Assembly (NCBI RefSeq): GCF_029626155.1
Contig: NZ_JARUBL010000001.1
Span: 1,240,001-1,304,000 of the forward strand
Direction: 5' to 3'
Source of the DNA: Solwaraspora sp. WMMD1047
GTDB taxonomy: Bacteria > Actinomycetota > Actinomycetes > Mycobacteriales > Micromonosporaceae
Length of the DNA stretch: 64,000 nt
In this document: piece by piece, positions 1 to 8,321 of the stretch
Position numbering within the stretch: the stretch's first letter is position 1
Layout of the letters: each line of letters begins with the position of its first letter
Position numbers and translations under genes: made by a program
Notes under the pieces: generated by a model
Told to the model about the DNA's origin: nothing
Databases searched by the model: none
The model's input: only the letters and a program-made list of their open reading frames with translations

Positions 1-1266
1 CTGGTCGAGGTGGTCCGCACGGTGGTCACCGCCCCGGCCGTGGTGACCGACGTCGAAGCGCTGGGTGACCGGCTCGGCAAGGTGGCCGTCACCATCGCCG
101 ACCGGGCCGGTTTCATCGCGAACGCACTGCTCTTCGGCTACCTCAACCAGGCCGTGACGATGTACGAGTCGGGCTACGTCGGCCGGGAGGACCTCGACGC
201 GGCGATGAAGCTCGGCTGCGGACTGCCGATGGGACCGCTCGCCCTGCTGGACCTGATCGGCCTGGACACCGCGTACCAGGTGCTGGAGACCATGTACCGG
301 CGCGGCGGCCGGGACCGGCGGCACTCCCCGGCGCCGCTGCTTCGGCAACTGGTCGCCGCCGGGCTGCTCGGCCGCAAGTCCGGGCGCGGTTTCTACACCT
401 ACGAGCGGCCCGGTTCGGCGGCCGTCGTCGCCGACGACCGCACCCCGGCCGACGTCGGCGCCGCTGCCGGCACTGCCGGCATGACGGGCACCGTCGACTC
501 GGCCGGCGCTGCCGCGCGGACCGTGGCCGTGGTTGGCGTGGTCGGATCGGGTGCCCGGGCGATGGGGATCGCCGAGGTCTTCGCCGCGGCCGGTTACGAG
601 GTGGTGGCGGTGATCGACGAGGCCGACCAGGACGCCGCGTTGCGGCGGCTCGCCGATGTCGACCTGGTGGTCGAGGCGGTGGCCGGGGAACCGACGGTTC
701 GCAAGGCGCTGTTCGCCCGGCTCGACGAGATCTGCAAGCCCGGGGTGGTGTTCGCTCCGACCGGCCGGCTGCCGGTGGTGGACCTGGCGATGGCCAGCGG
801 CCGACCGGCCGACGTGGTCGGGCTGCACTTCCTCGATCCGGTGACGGAGGTCCCACTGGTGGAGATCGTCCGGACCGTCCGGACCGCGCCGGAGACCGTG
901 TCGACCGCCCGCGCGGTCTGCGCCCGGCTGGGGCGGACCGGTGTCGTCTGCGGCGACCGGGCCGGCTTCGTGGTCGACGCGCTGCTCTTCCCGTACCTGA
1001 ACGACGCGGTACGGATGCTGGCGGACGGCTACTCCACCGTCGACGGCATCGACCACGCGATGAAGCTCGGCTGTGGCTACCCGATGGGGCCGTTCGAGGT
1101 GCTCGACACGGTCGGACTGGACGTCGCGCTGGCCATCCAGCGGGACCTCTACCGGGAGTCACGGGAGCCGGGGCTGGCGCCGGTGCCACTGCTCGCGCAG
1201 TTGGTGGCGGTCGGTCGCCTCGGCCGGATCTCCGGCCATGGCTTCCGCGAGCACGCCGCCGGCTGA
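1..1266 (+). CDS. 3-hydroxyacyl-CoA dehydrogenase, two-module form (5-prime partial)
   Basis: The reading frame is open from base 1, so the gene begins upstream. 421 residues are visible. The first about 140 residues are the C-terminal helical domain of a 3-hydroxyacyl-CoA dehydrogenase (DRAGFIANALL, AMKLGCG-PMGP, GRKSGRGFYTYE). After a Gly/Ala/Thr linker a second shortened Rossmann domain (VVGSGARAMGIAE) and a second complete C-terminal domain follow (DRAGFVVDALL, AMKLGCGYPMGP). The family oxidises 3-hydroxyacyl-CoA with NAD in beta-oxidation or butyryl-CoA metabolism, in the cytoplasm. The second Rossmann unit is degenerate: the usual HFFNP is HFLDP and the NTSSLP stretch reads PTGRLP, so this module may be structural. 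The tandem arrangement is known in actinobacterial enzymes of about 590 residues. The substrate cannot be told from sequence. Confidence 0.9.
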   Translation: MVEVVRTVVTAPAVVTDVEALGDRLGKVAVTIADRAGFIANALLFGYLNQAVTMYESGYVGREDLDAAMKLGCGLPMGPLALLDLIGLDTAYQVLETMYRRGGRDRRHSPAPLLRQLVAAGLLGRKSGRGFYTYERPGSAAVVADDRTPADVGAAAGTAGMTGTVDSAGAAARTVAVVGVVGSGARAMGIAEVFAAAGYEVVAVIDEADQDAALRRLADVDLVVEAVAGEPTVRKALFARLDEICKPGVVFAPTGRLPVVDLAMASGRPADVVGLHFLDPVTEVPLVEIVRTVRTAPETVSTARAVCARLGRTGVVCGDRAGFVVDALLFPYLNDAVRMLADGYSTVDGIDHAMKLGCGYPMGPFEVLDTVGLDVALAIQRDLYRESREPGLAPVPLLAQLVAVGRLGRISGHGFREHAAG

Positions 1267-1270
1267 CGGC

Positions 1271-1305
1271 CCGGCCGGGAGCGCCCGCCGGGAGCGCCCG
1301 GCCGG
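1271..1305. terminator. possible hairpin between convergent genes
   Basis: Arms CCGGCCGGG (1271-1279) and CCCGGCCGG (1297-1305) are perfectly complementary with a 17-nt loop. They sit just after the dehydrogenase stop and before the stop of the converging FG-GAP gene. No U-run follows on either strand, so this is a weak call based on position and pairing only. Confidence 0.3.
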
Positions 1306-1353
1306 AACCGTTGGCCGGGACCGCTGGCCGGGCGGGCAACGGCGAACCGGTGA

Positions 1354-2457
1354 TCAGCTGAACGACATGCTGACGGCGGTGGTCTGGTGCTTGCCGTCCT
1401 GGTCGACCCGGTAGGTGAAGCGGTCGCCGCCGTGGGCCGGCTCACGCGGGACGTAGGTGATGGTGCGGTCGGGGTTCAACCTGACGGTGCCGAACTTGGG
1501 CTGGCTCATGATGGTCACGGTGGCCTGTCTGGTGACGAAGTCGTTGGCGAGTACCCGGATGCGGGTCGGTCGGGAGCGGCTGACGACGGGTCGGTCGAAG
1601 ACGGCCCGGGGCGATTCGACGAAGAAGGCGCCGTGGGGGGTACCGAGGAAGTGGGTGATCTCTCCGGTGGTCTGGTTGTCGGTCCGGACGTCCGGCACCC
1701 GGTCGCCGTTGGCGTCCAGGGCGTCGGCCGTCCAGGACTCGTCCAACCAGGGCGGGCTGGCCCGCTCCAGGTCGATCCGGTAGCCATGCCCGCCGACGAC
1801 GCTCACCCCGGCCAGCCCGCCGGAGCATCCGACGGTATACCAGATGAGCAGGTCGCGTCCCCCGTTGTTGCTGAAGTCGGCCAGCTCGAAGCCGAAAGGG
1901 TCGCAGAGTTCGAACACCGCCGTACCGGGGGTCAACCAGCCGTCGGCGGTGTTCAGGAAGCTGATGAAACCACCACCCTGGTCGGAGTACGCGTAGACGT
2001 CCTGCCGGCCGTCGCCGTCGAAGTCGGCGGTCTCGATGGCGCTGGGGGCGTAGACCCGGCTGCGGATCCCGCCAACCGGTTGGAAGTCGCGCAGCACCAG
2101 CAGTTGGTACCCGAGCGCCGAGTCGGGTCCGGCGAACCATCCCAGCACCAGTTCGACCACGCCGTCACCGCCCAGGTCCACGATGACGCCGAGGTCCGGG
2201 CAGTAGCTCTCGGTCGGGCTCGGCTGCGGGTAGGCGTGGGTCCGCGCCGGGCCGTAGCCGCCGCCGGGCTGGCCGTGCCGCACCCGTACCGTGCACTGGC
2301 CCGGGGCGCGACCCAACGTCACCCGGTCGACCAGCCCGTCGCCGTTCACATCGCCGCGCAGCGGATCTCCCTGCCCACCCGCTGCCGCGCCCGGCGCCAC
2401 CCCGACCACCGCCGTCAACGTCGCGGCGACCATCGCCGCCACCAGGCGTCCGCGCAT
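1354..2457 (-). CDS. secreted FG-GAP/VCBS repeat protein with C-terminal Ig-like domain (copy A)
   Basis: 367 residues. The start is the ATG at 2457 because GAGGAGAAG lies just upstream and a clean signal peptide follows (MRGRLVAAMVAATLTAVVG, cleavage near APGAAA). The mature N-terminus starts GQGDP. FG-GAP/VCBS-type Asp-rich loops follow: GDVNGDGLVD, DLGGDGVVELVLGWF, DFDGDGRQDVY, DANGDRVPDVRT. They would form beta-propeller blades that bind calcium. The last about 75 residues (VLANDF, PDRTITYVP, GDRFTYRVDQDG) resemble a bacterial Ig/cadherin-like domain of the Big_9/VCBS type. It is the last of four tandem paralogues on the minus strand, 43 nt after copy B. Export is clear. Binding to polysaccharide or protein at the cell surface is inference. 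Confidence 0.85.
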   Translation of the reverse strand: MRGRLVAAMVAATLTAVVGVAPGAAAGGQGDPLRGDVNGDGLVDRVTLGRAPGQCTVRVRHGQPGGGYGPARTHAYPQPSPTESYCPDLGVIVDLGGDGVVELVLGWFAGPDSALGYQLLVLRDFQPVGGIRSRVYAPSAIETADFDGDGRQDVYAYSDQGGGFISFLNTADGWLTPGTAVFELCDPFGFELADFSNNGGRDLLIWYTVGCSGGLAGVSVVGGHGYRIDLERASPPWLDESWTADALDANGDRVPDVRTDNQTTGEITHFLGTPHGAFFVESPRAVFDRPVVSRSRPTRIRVLANDFVTRQATVTIMSQPKFGTVRLNPDRTITYVPREPAHGGDRFTYRVDQDGKHQTTAVSMSFS

Positions 2458-2500
2458 GAACTTCTCCTCAGTCGAGTGTCGCCGCCGACCGCCGGCGGTG

Positions 2501-3619
2501 TCAGGTCGGGAAACGGATGGAGACCGAAGTGGTGTGCCGCTTGCCGTCCTGGTTGAGCCGGTAGACGAACCGGTCCCCACCGTCGTGCGGGGCGAGTTGG
2601 ACGTACGAGACGGTCCGGTCGGGGTTCACCGTCACCCGACCAAACTTCGGCGGCATGGCGAAGGTTACGGTGGCGGCCCGGGTGGCCCGGTCGTTGGCGA
2701 GGACCGGGATGACCGTCGGGGCGTTGACGGCGGCTATCGCCTTGTCCGGGAGCGCCCGGGGAGATTCGGCAAAGGTGCCGTTGCCGAGGTTGAGGTGGTG
2801 GGTCACCTCGCCGGTCACCTCGTTGACGGTCCGGACGTCGGGGTACAGGTCGTCATTCGCCTGCACCACGTCCATCGCCCACCACTGCTCACCGAACTCG
2901 TCGAACTCCAGGTCCACCCGGGTGCCGTCGCAGCCGACCACGGCCACCCCGCTGCTGCCGGTGCCGCAGAGGTCGAAGTAGGCGATCGCCAGCCCGAGGC
3001 CGCCGCTGCGGTTGAAGTCGGCCAGCTCGAAGTCCGGGTCGCTGGTGCAGAACCCGGCGAACCGGACCGGGCCGGCGACCAGCCGCCCGTCGGCGGTGTT
3101 CAGGAAGCTGCGGAACCCCTCGCCCTGGTCGGTCCACTCGTAGACGTCCTGCCGGCCGTCACCGTTGAAGTCGGCCAGCCGGATGAAACTGGGCTGGTAG
3201 ATCCCCGCGAAACCGCCGACCGGGGTGAAGTCGCGCAGCACCAGCAGGTCGGTGTCGACGTCGGGTGGGCGGCCATCGAACCAGGCCAGCACGATCTCCA
3301 CCCGGCCGTCTCCGCCCAGGTCGACGATCACCCCCATGTCCGGGCAGTAGCCGACGGTCCCGCCCGGCATCGGGTACGGGTGGGTCCGGGCAGCCTGGTA
3401 GCCGCCACCGGGCAGCCCCAGTTCGACCCGGACCGCGCACTGGCCCGGCCCGACCGGCCCGACACCGACGACCGTGACCCGGTCGAGGACACCGTCGTGG
3501 TTCAGATCGCCGTACAGTGGGTCGCCCTGGCCGCCGTCGGCGCGCACGGGCGCCGAACCCACCGCGAGGATCACAGCCGCGATCCCGATGGCAAGCGTCG
3601 TGCTGCGGATCTCCAACAT
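2501..3619 (-). CDS. secreted FG-GAP/VCBS repeat protein with C-terminal Ig-like domain (copy B)
   Basis: 372 residues, starting at an ATG with GGAG seven bases upstream. A signal peptide of about 27 residues (MLEIRSTTLAIGIAAVILA) leads into GGQGDP and the same blade pattern as copy A: GDLNHDGVLDRV, DLGGDGRVEIVLAWF, DFNGDGRQDVYEW, DFNRSGG, DVRTVNEVTGE. The C-terminal Ig-like unit reads VLANDRATRAA, NPDRTVSYV, GDRFVYRLNQDGK. The repeated Asp loops look like calcium sites. It shares fold, length and end motifs with its three neighbours, so the cluster arose by tandem duplication. No catalytic motif is visible. Role as adhesin, inhibitor or matrix protein is open. Confidence 0.85.
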   Translation of the reverse strand: MLEIRSTTLAIGIAAVILAVGSAPVRADGGQGDPLYGDLNHDGVLDRVTVVGVGPVGPGQCAVRVELGLPGGGYQAARTHPYPMPGGTVGYCPDMGVIVDLGGDGRVEIVLAWFDGRPPDVDTDLLVLRDFTPVGGFAGIYQPSFIRLADFNGDGRQDVYEWTDQGEGFRSFLNTADGRLVAGPVRFAGFCTSDPDFELADFNRSGGLGLAIAYFDLCGTGSSGVAVVGCDGTRVDLEFDEFGEQWWAMDVVQANDDLYPDVRTVNEVTGEVTHHLNLGNGTFAESPRALPDKAIAAVNAPTVIPVLANDRATRAATVTFAMPPKFGRVTVNPDRTVSYVQLAPHDGGDRFVYRLNQDGKRHTTSVSIRFPT

Positions 3620-3721
3620 CTTTCTGCTCCTTGACGCGCGCCGGACCCTGCCGGCATCCCAGCCACGGCTGACGTCGCCCCGCCGGTGCTGGACGCCCTG
3701 GCAAGCGCCGGTGGTGTCTGG

Positions 3722-4840
3722 TCAGTCCCGGTATCGGACGTAGACGGAGGTGACGCTCTGTCGGCCGTTCTCGGTTATGCGGTAGGTGAACCGGTCTGTG
3801 GCCCGGCTGCCCGGGTCGGGGGTGTACGCGACCTGGCGGTCGGCGGTGATCCGGGCGCGGCCGTAGGTCGGCGGCTCGACGATCTCGAGCAGCGCCTCCC
3901 GGGAGGCCAGGTCGTTGGCGAGGACGTCGATGAGGATCCGGCGGTCGCCGGTGCGGGTCACCGAATCGCCGTTCGCGCGTGGTGTCGGGCCGAAGGTTCC
4001 GTCCCCGGCCCCGATGAAGCTGGTGATGGTGCCGGTCAATTCGGAGGTGGTTCGGAGGTCCAGGATGTTGTCCGCGTCCGCGTAGACCAACGCCAGGGCC
4101 CAGTGATCCTCGCCGAGCGGGTCGTGGTGGAGTTCGATCACCGAGCCATCGGTGCGCAGGACGACCACCCCGCTGGAGAAGTCGTCACAGCGTAGGAGGT
4201 ACGGGATGACGACCTCGGTGGCGCCGTCGTGGGTGAGGTCCCGCAGCAGGTGTCCCCGCGGCACGGCGCACCACCGCTGCGGCCCCGGCGTCAACCGGCC
4301 GTCGCCCAGGTTGAGGTGGGTCTCGAACCCCTCGCCCTGGTCGGTGACGGCATACACGTCCAGTCGGCCGTCGCCGTTGAAATCGTCGGTGCCGAGCATG
4401 GTCGGTTGGAATATCGCCGCCGGCAGGCTGCCGGCCGGCATGAAATCCCGGCCGAGGATGATCAGATTGCCGGGCGGCGTGGCGGGCGGACCCGGGAACC
4501 AGCCGAGCACCAAACTGTCGACTCCGTCCCAGTCGAGGTCCAGCGCGACGCCAAGGTCGGGGCAGCGGGTAGCGATGCCGGTCCCGCCGGGCTTCAGATA
4601 CCCGTACGCGCGGGGGTTTCGGTACCCGCCGTCCGGGAGGCCGTACTCGACGATCACCGAGCAGAGGTCGGGTTGGATCACGCCGAGATAGACCCGATCG
4701 GGTAACCCGTCGCCATCGACGTCGCCGTGGATCGGATCACCCCGTCCGCCGGCGACCGCGGCCGCCGGACCGAGCACCACCGCGGTCGCGGCGATCAGAA
4801 CCGTGCTCGCGGTGGTCAGGGCCGTGCGCTTGCGCCACAT
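3722..4840 (-). CDS. secreted FG-GAP/VCBS repeat protein with C-terminal Ig-like domain (copy C)
   Basis: 372 residues, ATG start preceded by GGAGGAG. The signal peptide (MWRKRTALTTASTVLIAATA) ends near AVAGGRGDP. Asp-rich blades: GDVDGDGLPDRVYLG, DLDWDGVDSLVLGWF, DFNGDGRLDVYAVTDQG, ADNILDLRTT. The C-terminal domain reads VLANDLASREA, TADRQVAYTPD, ATDRFTYRITENG. It shares the four-Cys style of copy D (around DLCS, TRCPD, WCAVP, LRCDD), suggesting disulfides in the exported protein. Copy B follows after 102 nt. It may be co-transcribed with copy D, which lies only 27 nt upstream. Confidence 0.85.
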   Translation of the reverse strand: MWRKRTALTTASTVLIAATAVVLGPAAAVAGGRGDPIHGDVDGDGLPDRVYLGVIQPDLCSVIVEYGLPDGGYRNPRAYGYLKPGGTGIATRCPDLGVALDLDWDGVDSLVLGWFPGPPATPPGNLIILGRDFMPAGSLPAAIFQPTMLGTDDFNGDGRLDVYAVTDQGEGFETHLNLGDGRLTPGPQRWCAVPRGHLLRDLTHDGATEVVIPYLLRCDDFSSGVVVLRTDGSVIELHHDPLGEDHWALALVYADADNILDLRTTSELTGTITSFIGAGDGTFGPTPRANGDSVTRTGDRRILIDVLANDLASREALLEIVEPPTYGRARITADRQVAYTPDPGSRATDRFTYRITENGRQSVTSVYVRYRD

Positions 4841-4867
4841 GGTGCTCCTCCATGGGTCGACGGAGCC

Positions 4868-5968
4868 TCAGATCCGAGGCCGGATGTAGACCGGGGCGCG
4901 GCTCACGCGACCCTCCTCGGTCAGTTCGTAGACGAACCGGTCCGGTTGGACGGTGCCGTCCGGGACGTAGACGAGCTGACGGTCCGGGCGCACCTGGACC
5001 CGGCCGTGGGCGGGCGGCGTGACGATGGTGAGCCGGGCCTGGTCAGTCGCCCAGTCGTTGGCCAGCACGTCGATCAGCAGCCGCCGGCTGTTGGTCGGGT
5101 AGACCGCGTCCGTGGTGGCGCTGGGCGAGGCGACGAATTCCCCGGTGCCGCTGCCGGTGTTGAGGAAGTAGTCGATGTCGCTGGCCGAGTCGGTGGTGCG
5201 CACGTCGGGGAACCGGTCGCCGTTGGCGTAGACCACGCTGGCGGTCCAGGTCTTCGTCCCGGTCGGGTCGTGTTGGAGCCGGCGCACGGTGCCGGAGTCG
5301 ATCAACAGCACCACGCCGTTGCCGTCGTCGTCGCAGCCGCGCGTGTAGCTGATGAGCGCGCCCGCCGCCCCGTTGTTGTTGAAGTCCCGCACGAAGACTT
5401 CCGGGGTGTCCACCGAGCACCACCGTTCGGGCCCGAGGACCACCTGGCCGCCGCGCCGGATCGCGGTGGCGAAACCGCCGAGGCCATAGGTGTACGGGGT
5501 GAGTACGCCATCACCGGTGAAGTCCGCCATGCCCAGGAAGACCGGGGTGACCGGGGAGGCGAAGCTGGCGATGGGCCGGAAGGTGGTGTCGTCGAGGACC
5601 AGCCGGTTGTAGTCGAGGCTCGGCGGTGGACCGTCCGCCCAGCCGACCCAGAGTTCGTCGCCCGGGCTGCCGTCCCAGTCGAAGCCGACCCCGATGTCCG
5701 GGCAGGCGTTCGGCGCATCACTGGCCGGGTTCAGGTAGGCGAAGGCGACGGGGGGCAGGTAGACGCCCGGCTCCCGGCCGTAGGTGACGATCACCGAGCA
5801 CCGGTCCGGGGCGATCACGCCGAGAAAGGCGATGTCGGGAACGCCGTCGTTGTTGAAGTCGCCGTGCACGGGGTCGCCCTGCTCGGCTGCCGACACCGGT
5901 GCCACCCCGCCGAGGGTCCCGAGTGTCGTCAGGATGACTCCGACCGCGATGCGTCCACTCCACCTCAT
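4868..5968 (-). CDS. secreted FG-GAP/VCBS repeat protein with C-terminal Ig-like domain (copy D)
   Basis: 366 residues from the ATG at 5968, chosen over the in-frame GTG at 5983 because AAAGGAA lies at proper spacing before the ATG. The signal peptide (MRWSGRIAVGVILTTLGTLG) ends near VSAAEQGDP. Blades: GDFNNDGVPDIAFLG, DFTGDGVLTPYTY, DFNNNGAAGALISYTRGCDDDGNG, ANGDRFPDVRTT. C-terminal Ig-like domain: VLANDWATDQA, RPDRQLVYVPDG, PDRFVYELTEEG. It is the first gene of the four-copy array. The promoter must lie in 5969-6150, shared with the divergent gene at 6151. It is the most diverged copy in the blade region. Confidence 0.85.
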   Translation of the reverse strand: MRWSGRIAVGVILTTLGTLGGVAPVSAAEQGDPVHGDFNNDGVPDIAFLGVIAPDRCSVIVTYGREPGVYLPPVAFAYLNPASDAPNACPDIGVGFDWDGSPGDELWVGWADGPPPSLDYNRLVLDDTTFRPIASFASPVTPVFLGMADFTGDGVLTPYTYGLGGFATAIRRGGQVVLGPERWCSVDTPEVFVRDFNNNGAAGALISYTRGCDDDGNGVVLLIDSGTVRRLQHDPTGTKTWTASVVYANGDRFPDVRTTDSASDIDYFLNTGSGTGEFVASPSATTDAVYPTNSRRLLIDVLANDWATDQARLTIVTPPAHGRVQVRPDRQLVYVPDGTVQPDRFVYELTEEGRVSRAPVYIRPRI

Positions 5969-6136
5969 GGCCGTTCCTTTCACACCTTGTGTAGCGACTA
6001 GTACTGATCAGCACACATTCGCGAACGTAGACCCCTTCTGTGGTAATGAGAATATTGCTGACCGTGATCCGACAAACGCTCTCCGCTGTCTCCTGGCGTG
6101 CTCGGCGCGGGCTGAACCGGACCGTCGCCCACCCCG

Positions 6137-6142
6137 TACGCT
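6137..6142 (+). promoter_or_regulatory. -10-like hexamer TACGCT
   Basis: TACGCT fits the actinobacterial TAnnnT -10 and ends 8 nt before the ATG at 6151. No Shine-Dalgarno sequence is evident, so a leaderless or very short leader mRNA is likely. Confidence 0.4.
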
Positions 6143-6150
6143 GGGAACGC

Positions 6151-6477
6151 ATGAGCCCCCGTCGTAATCGGCCGCGTCCGGACGGCGCCGACCCGGTCGA
6201 CGCCGAACGGGTCCGGCGCGGCGTCGACGCGGTGCAGAGCTGGGCCGACGGCGAGTGGCAGGTGCGGGCGATCCCCGGCGGCGCGGCGACCAAGGCGTAC
6301 CGCTGCCCCGGCTGTCTGCAGGAGATCCCGGCCGGCACGGCGCATCTGGTCGCCTGGCCGGCGGACGGGCGCGGCGACCTCACCGACCGGCGGCACTGGC
6401 ACACCGGCTGCTGGCGGGCCCGGGACCGGCGCGGCCCGGCCGTCGAACGGTCCCGCAACGCCCCCCGCTACGGCTGA
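6151..6477 (+). CDS. conserved actinobacterial protein with CxxC and HxxxC-type zinc-like motif
   Basis: 108 residues from the ATG at 6151 (MSPRRNRPRPDG). The open frame extends upstream, but this ATG has a -10 hexamer 8 nt before it. Features are YRCPGCLQEI (Cys pair) and RHWHTGCW (His/Cys), which together could bind one zinc ion, plus a basic N-terminus. Such proteins are common next to hydrolase genes in actinomycetes and are sometimes labelled ATP/GTP-binding without support; no Walker motif is present. The downstream alpha/beta hydrolase starts 67 nt later. Function unknown; a small nucleic-acid-binding or metal-binding role is inference. Confidence 0.8.
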   Translation: MSPRRNRPRPDGADPVDAERVRRGVDAVQSWADGEWQVRAIPGGAATKAYRCPGCLQEIPAGTAHLVAWPADGRGDLTDRRHWHTGCWRARDRRGPAVERSRNAPRYG

Positions 6478-6532
6478 CGGGATCTTCGTCACGCTCGCCG
6501 GGCTCCGGCTGACGCCACGTGGCGATCCGGTC

Positions 6533-6538
6533 CAGACT
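6533..6538 (+). promoter_or_regulatory. -10-like hexamer CAGACT before the hydrolase
   Basis: CAGACT ends exactly 6 nt before the GTG at 6545 and no Shine-Dalgarno sequence is present. The same hexamer and spacing occur before the epimerase gene at 33563. Confidence 0.4.
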
Positions 6539-6544
6539 GGTCCG

Positions 6545-7306
6545 GTGAGCACCGCCATCCGCGCCGCCTCGATCCTGCCCGCCCGCCGGCAGGAGATCGA
6601 ACTGCACACCGCCGACCACCTGCGCCTGATCGGCGAGCTGGCGCTGCCCGCCGAGCGCGACCCGGTGGCCACCCTGGTCTGCCTGCACCCGCTGCCCACC
6701 CACGGCGGGATGATGGACAGCCACGTGTTCCGCAAGGCCGCCTGGCGGCTGCCGGCCCTGGCCGACCTGGCGGTGCTCCGGTTCAACACCCGGGGCACCA
6801 GCAGCGTCCAGGGCACCAGCCAGGGCAGCTTCGACGAGGGGGTCGCCGAGGAGTACGACGTGGCGGCCGCCATCGAGTACGCCGAGTTCGCCGAGCTGCC
6901 CCGGATCTGGGTGGTCGGCTGGTCGTTCGGCACCGACCTGGCGCTGCGGTACGGCTGCGACCCGGGCGTGGCGGGGGCGATCCTGCTCTCGCCGCCGCTG
7001 CGGTCCAGCACCGACGCCGACCTGGCCACCTGGGCGGAGTCCGGCAAGCCGCTCACCGCGCTGGTGCCCGAGTTCGACGACTACCTGCGCCCGGCACAGG
7101 CCCGCGAGCGGTTCGCGGTGGTGCCGCAGGCCGAGGTGGTCGCCGTGCCGGACGCCAAGCACCTCTGGGTCGGCGACGCCGAACGGGTGCTCGACGAGAT
7201 CGTCCGTCGGGTCAACCCGGCGGTGCCCCTGCCGCTGCCGACCACCTGGGACGGCCCGATGGCCACCGGCGACGTCAGCGCGTACGCGGATCGCCCGGCT
7301 GGCTGA
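6545..7306 (+). CDS. alpha/beta hydrolase
   Basis: 253 residues, GTG start. Alpha/beta-hydrolase landmarks: oxyanion region CLHPLPTHGG (47-55), nucleophile elbow GWSFG with Ser127, acid in VPEFDD (Asp178 or Asp179) and His206 in DAKHLW. There is no signal peptide, so it is cytoplasmic. The short lid and RFNTRG motif resemble the dienelactone-hydrolase/CocE-like group of small hydrolases. The substrate is unknown. The 3-prime end overlaps the converging glycosyltransferase gene by 32 nt. The start has no ribosome site but has a -10-like element at leaderless spacing. Confidence 0.9.
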   Translation: MSTAIRAASILPARRQEIELHTADHLRLIGELALPAERDPVATLVCLHPLPTHGGMMDSHVFRKAAWRLPALADLAVLRFNTRGTSSVQGTSQGSFDEGVAEEYDVAAAIEYAEFAELPRIWVVGWSFGTDLALRYGCDPGVAGAILLSPPLRSSTDADLATWAESGKPLTALVPEFDDYLRPAQARERFAVVPQAEVVAVPDAKHLWVGDAERVLDEIVRRVNPAVPLPLPTTWDGPMATGDVSAYADRPAG

Positions 7307-8321
7307 CGGCGGGTGCCGGCGGAACCGGCGGCCCCGGCCGGCCGGCGACCGGGGGTGGCCCGCCGGGGTCCGCCAGCGGCTCGGCGAACTCCAGTGGGGC
7401 GAGGTCGGTGGCCGGCGGCCAGCCGGCCAACCAGGTCTGGCGCTCGGTCCAGACCGCCCGCCAGTAGCCGGCCCGCCCGGTCAGCCGGGCACCGGCCGCC
7501 CGGGCCGCGATCCCGGCGGCCAGCAGCGCCCGCCCGGCCCGCGCCCGCCCCGGCGACCAGTTCAGCCGCAGGAAGGTGGTCTTGCCGCGCATCAGCATGA
7601 TCCGTTTGTCGACGCTCGTCGACGCGGCACCATTGTGGTGCCGCACCCGGGCCTGCGGGACCAGCACCGGCACCGCCCCGAGCCGGGCGGCCCGGAAACA
7701 GAGATCGACGTCCTCGCCGTACATGAAGTAGTCCGGGGTGAAGCCGGCCAGCTCGGCGAAGAGCGCCCGGTCGACAAGCAGCAGGCAGCCCGAGCCGGCC
7801 GGCACCCGGGCCGGCACCGCCCGGTTCAGTCCCGGCAGCTCCTCCGGGTTGAACAGCCGGGAGCGGCGGAACACCGTGGAGAGCCCGGTGGCGAAACAGA
7901 AGTAGCCCCACCGGGTCGGCCAGCCGAAGACCGACCGGCCGTCGTCGGTGCCGTCCGGCCGCAGCGTGCGTCCCACGTAGATCCGGTGCCCCGAATGGGT
8001 GCTGGCGAAGCGGACGAACTGCCCGATCAGGTCGCCGACCGGCTCGGTGTCCGGGTTGAGCAGCAGCAGCCAGCGGCCGGCGGCCCGCCCGGCACCGACG
8101 TTCACCGCCCGACCGAAACCGACGTTGCGGGCCAGCCGCACCACCTGGGCCGCCGGGAAGGCCGCGGCCACCGCGTCGGCCGAGCCGTCCACGGAGGCGT
8201 TGTCGACGACGATCACCTCGTACCGGTCGGCCGGGCAGTTCGCCCGCAGCGCCGCGAGCGCCCGCAGGATCAACTCGCGGGTCTGGTACGACACCATGAC
8301 CACGCTCACCGTCGGGGTCAC
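7275..8321 (-). CDS. family 2 glycosyltransferase (rhamnosyltransferase-like)
   Basis: 348 residues. The start is the GTG at 8321, overlapping the upstream stop by 4 nt (GTGA). A GT-A fold is shown by SVVMVSYQTREL, VVDNASVDGS, LLLNPDTEP (metal-binding DxD equivalent) and GEDVDLCFRAARLG. This pattern is close to WbbL/rhamnosyltransferase-type GT2 enzymes. The C-terminal about 40 residues are Pro/Gly-rich. Last gene of the operon that begins at 13633. It would add one sugar to the polyprenyl-linked repeat unit at the inner membrane face. Donor and acceptor are not deducible. Confidence 0.9.
   Translation of the reverse strand: MTPTVSVVMVSYQTRELILRALAALRANCPADRYEVIVVDNASVDGSADAVAAAFPAAQVVRLARNVGFGRAVNVGAGRAAGRWLLLLNPDTEPVGDLIGQFVRFASTHSGHRIYVGRTLRPDGTDDGRSVFGWPTRWGYFCFATGLSTVFRRSRLFNPEELPGLNRAVPARVPAGSGCLLLVDRALFAELAGFTPDYFMYGEDVDLCFRAARLGAVPVLVPQARVRHHNGAASTSVDKRIMLMRGKTTFLRLNWSPGRARAGRALLAAGIAARAAGARLTGRAGYWRAVWTERQTWLAGWPPATDLAPLEFAEPLADPGGPPPVAGRPGPPVPPAPAVSQPGDPRTR

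Noticed and set aside
143-1339. Long minus-strand open frame opposite the dehydrogenase
   Set aside because: Arg/Pro-rich antisense shadow of a recognised gene; no motif.
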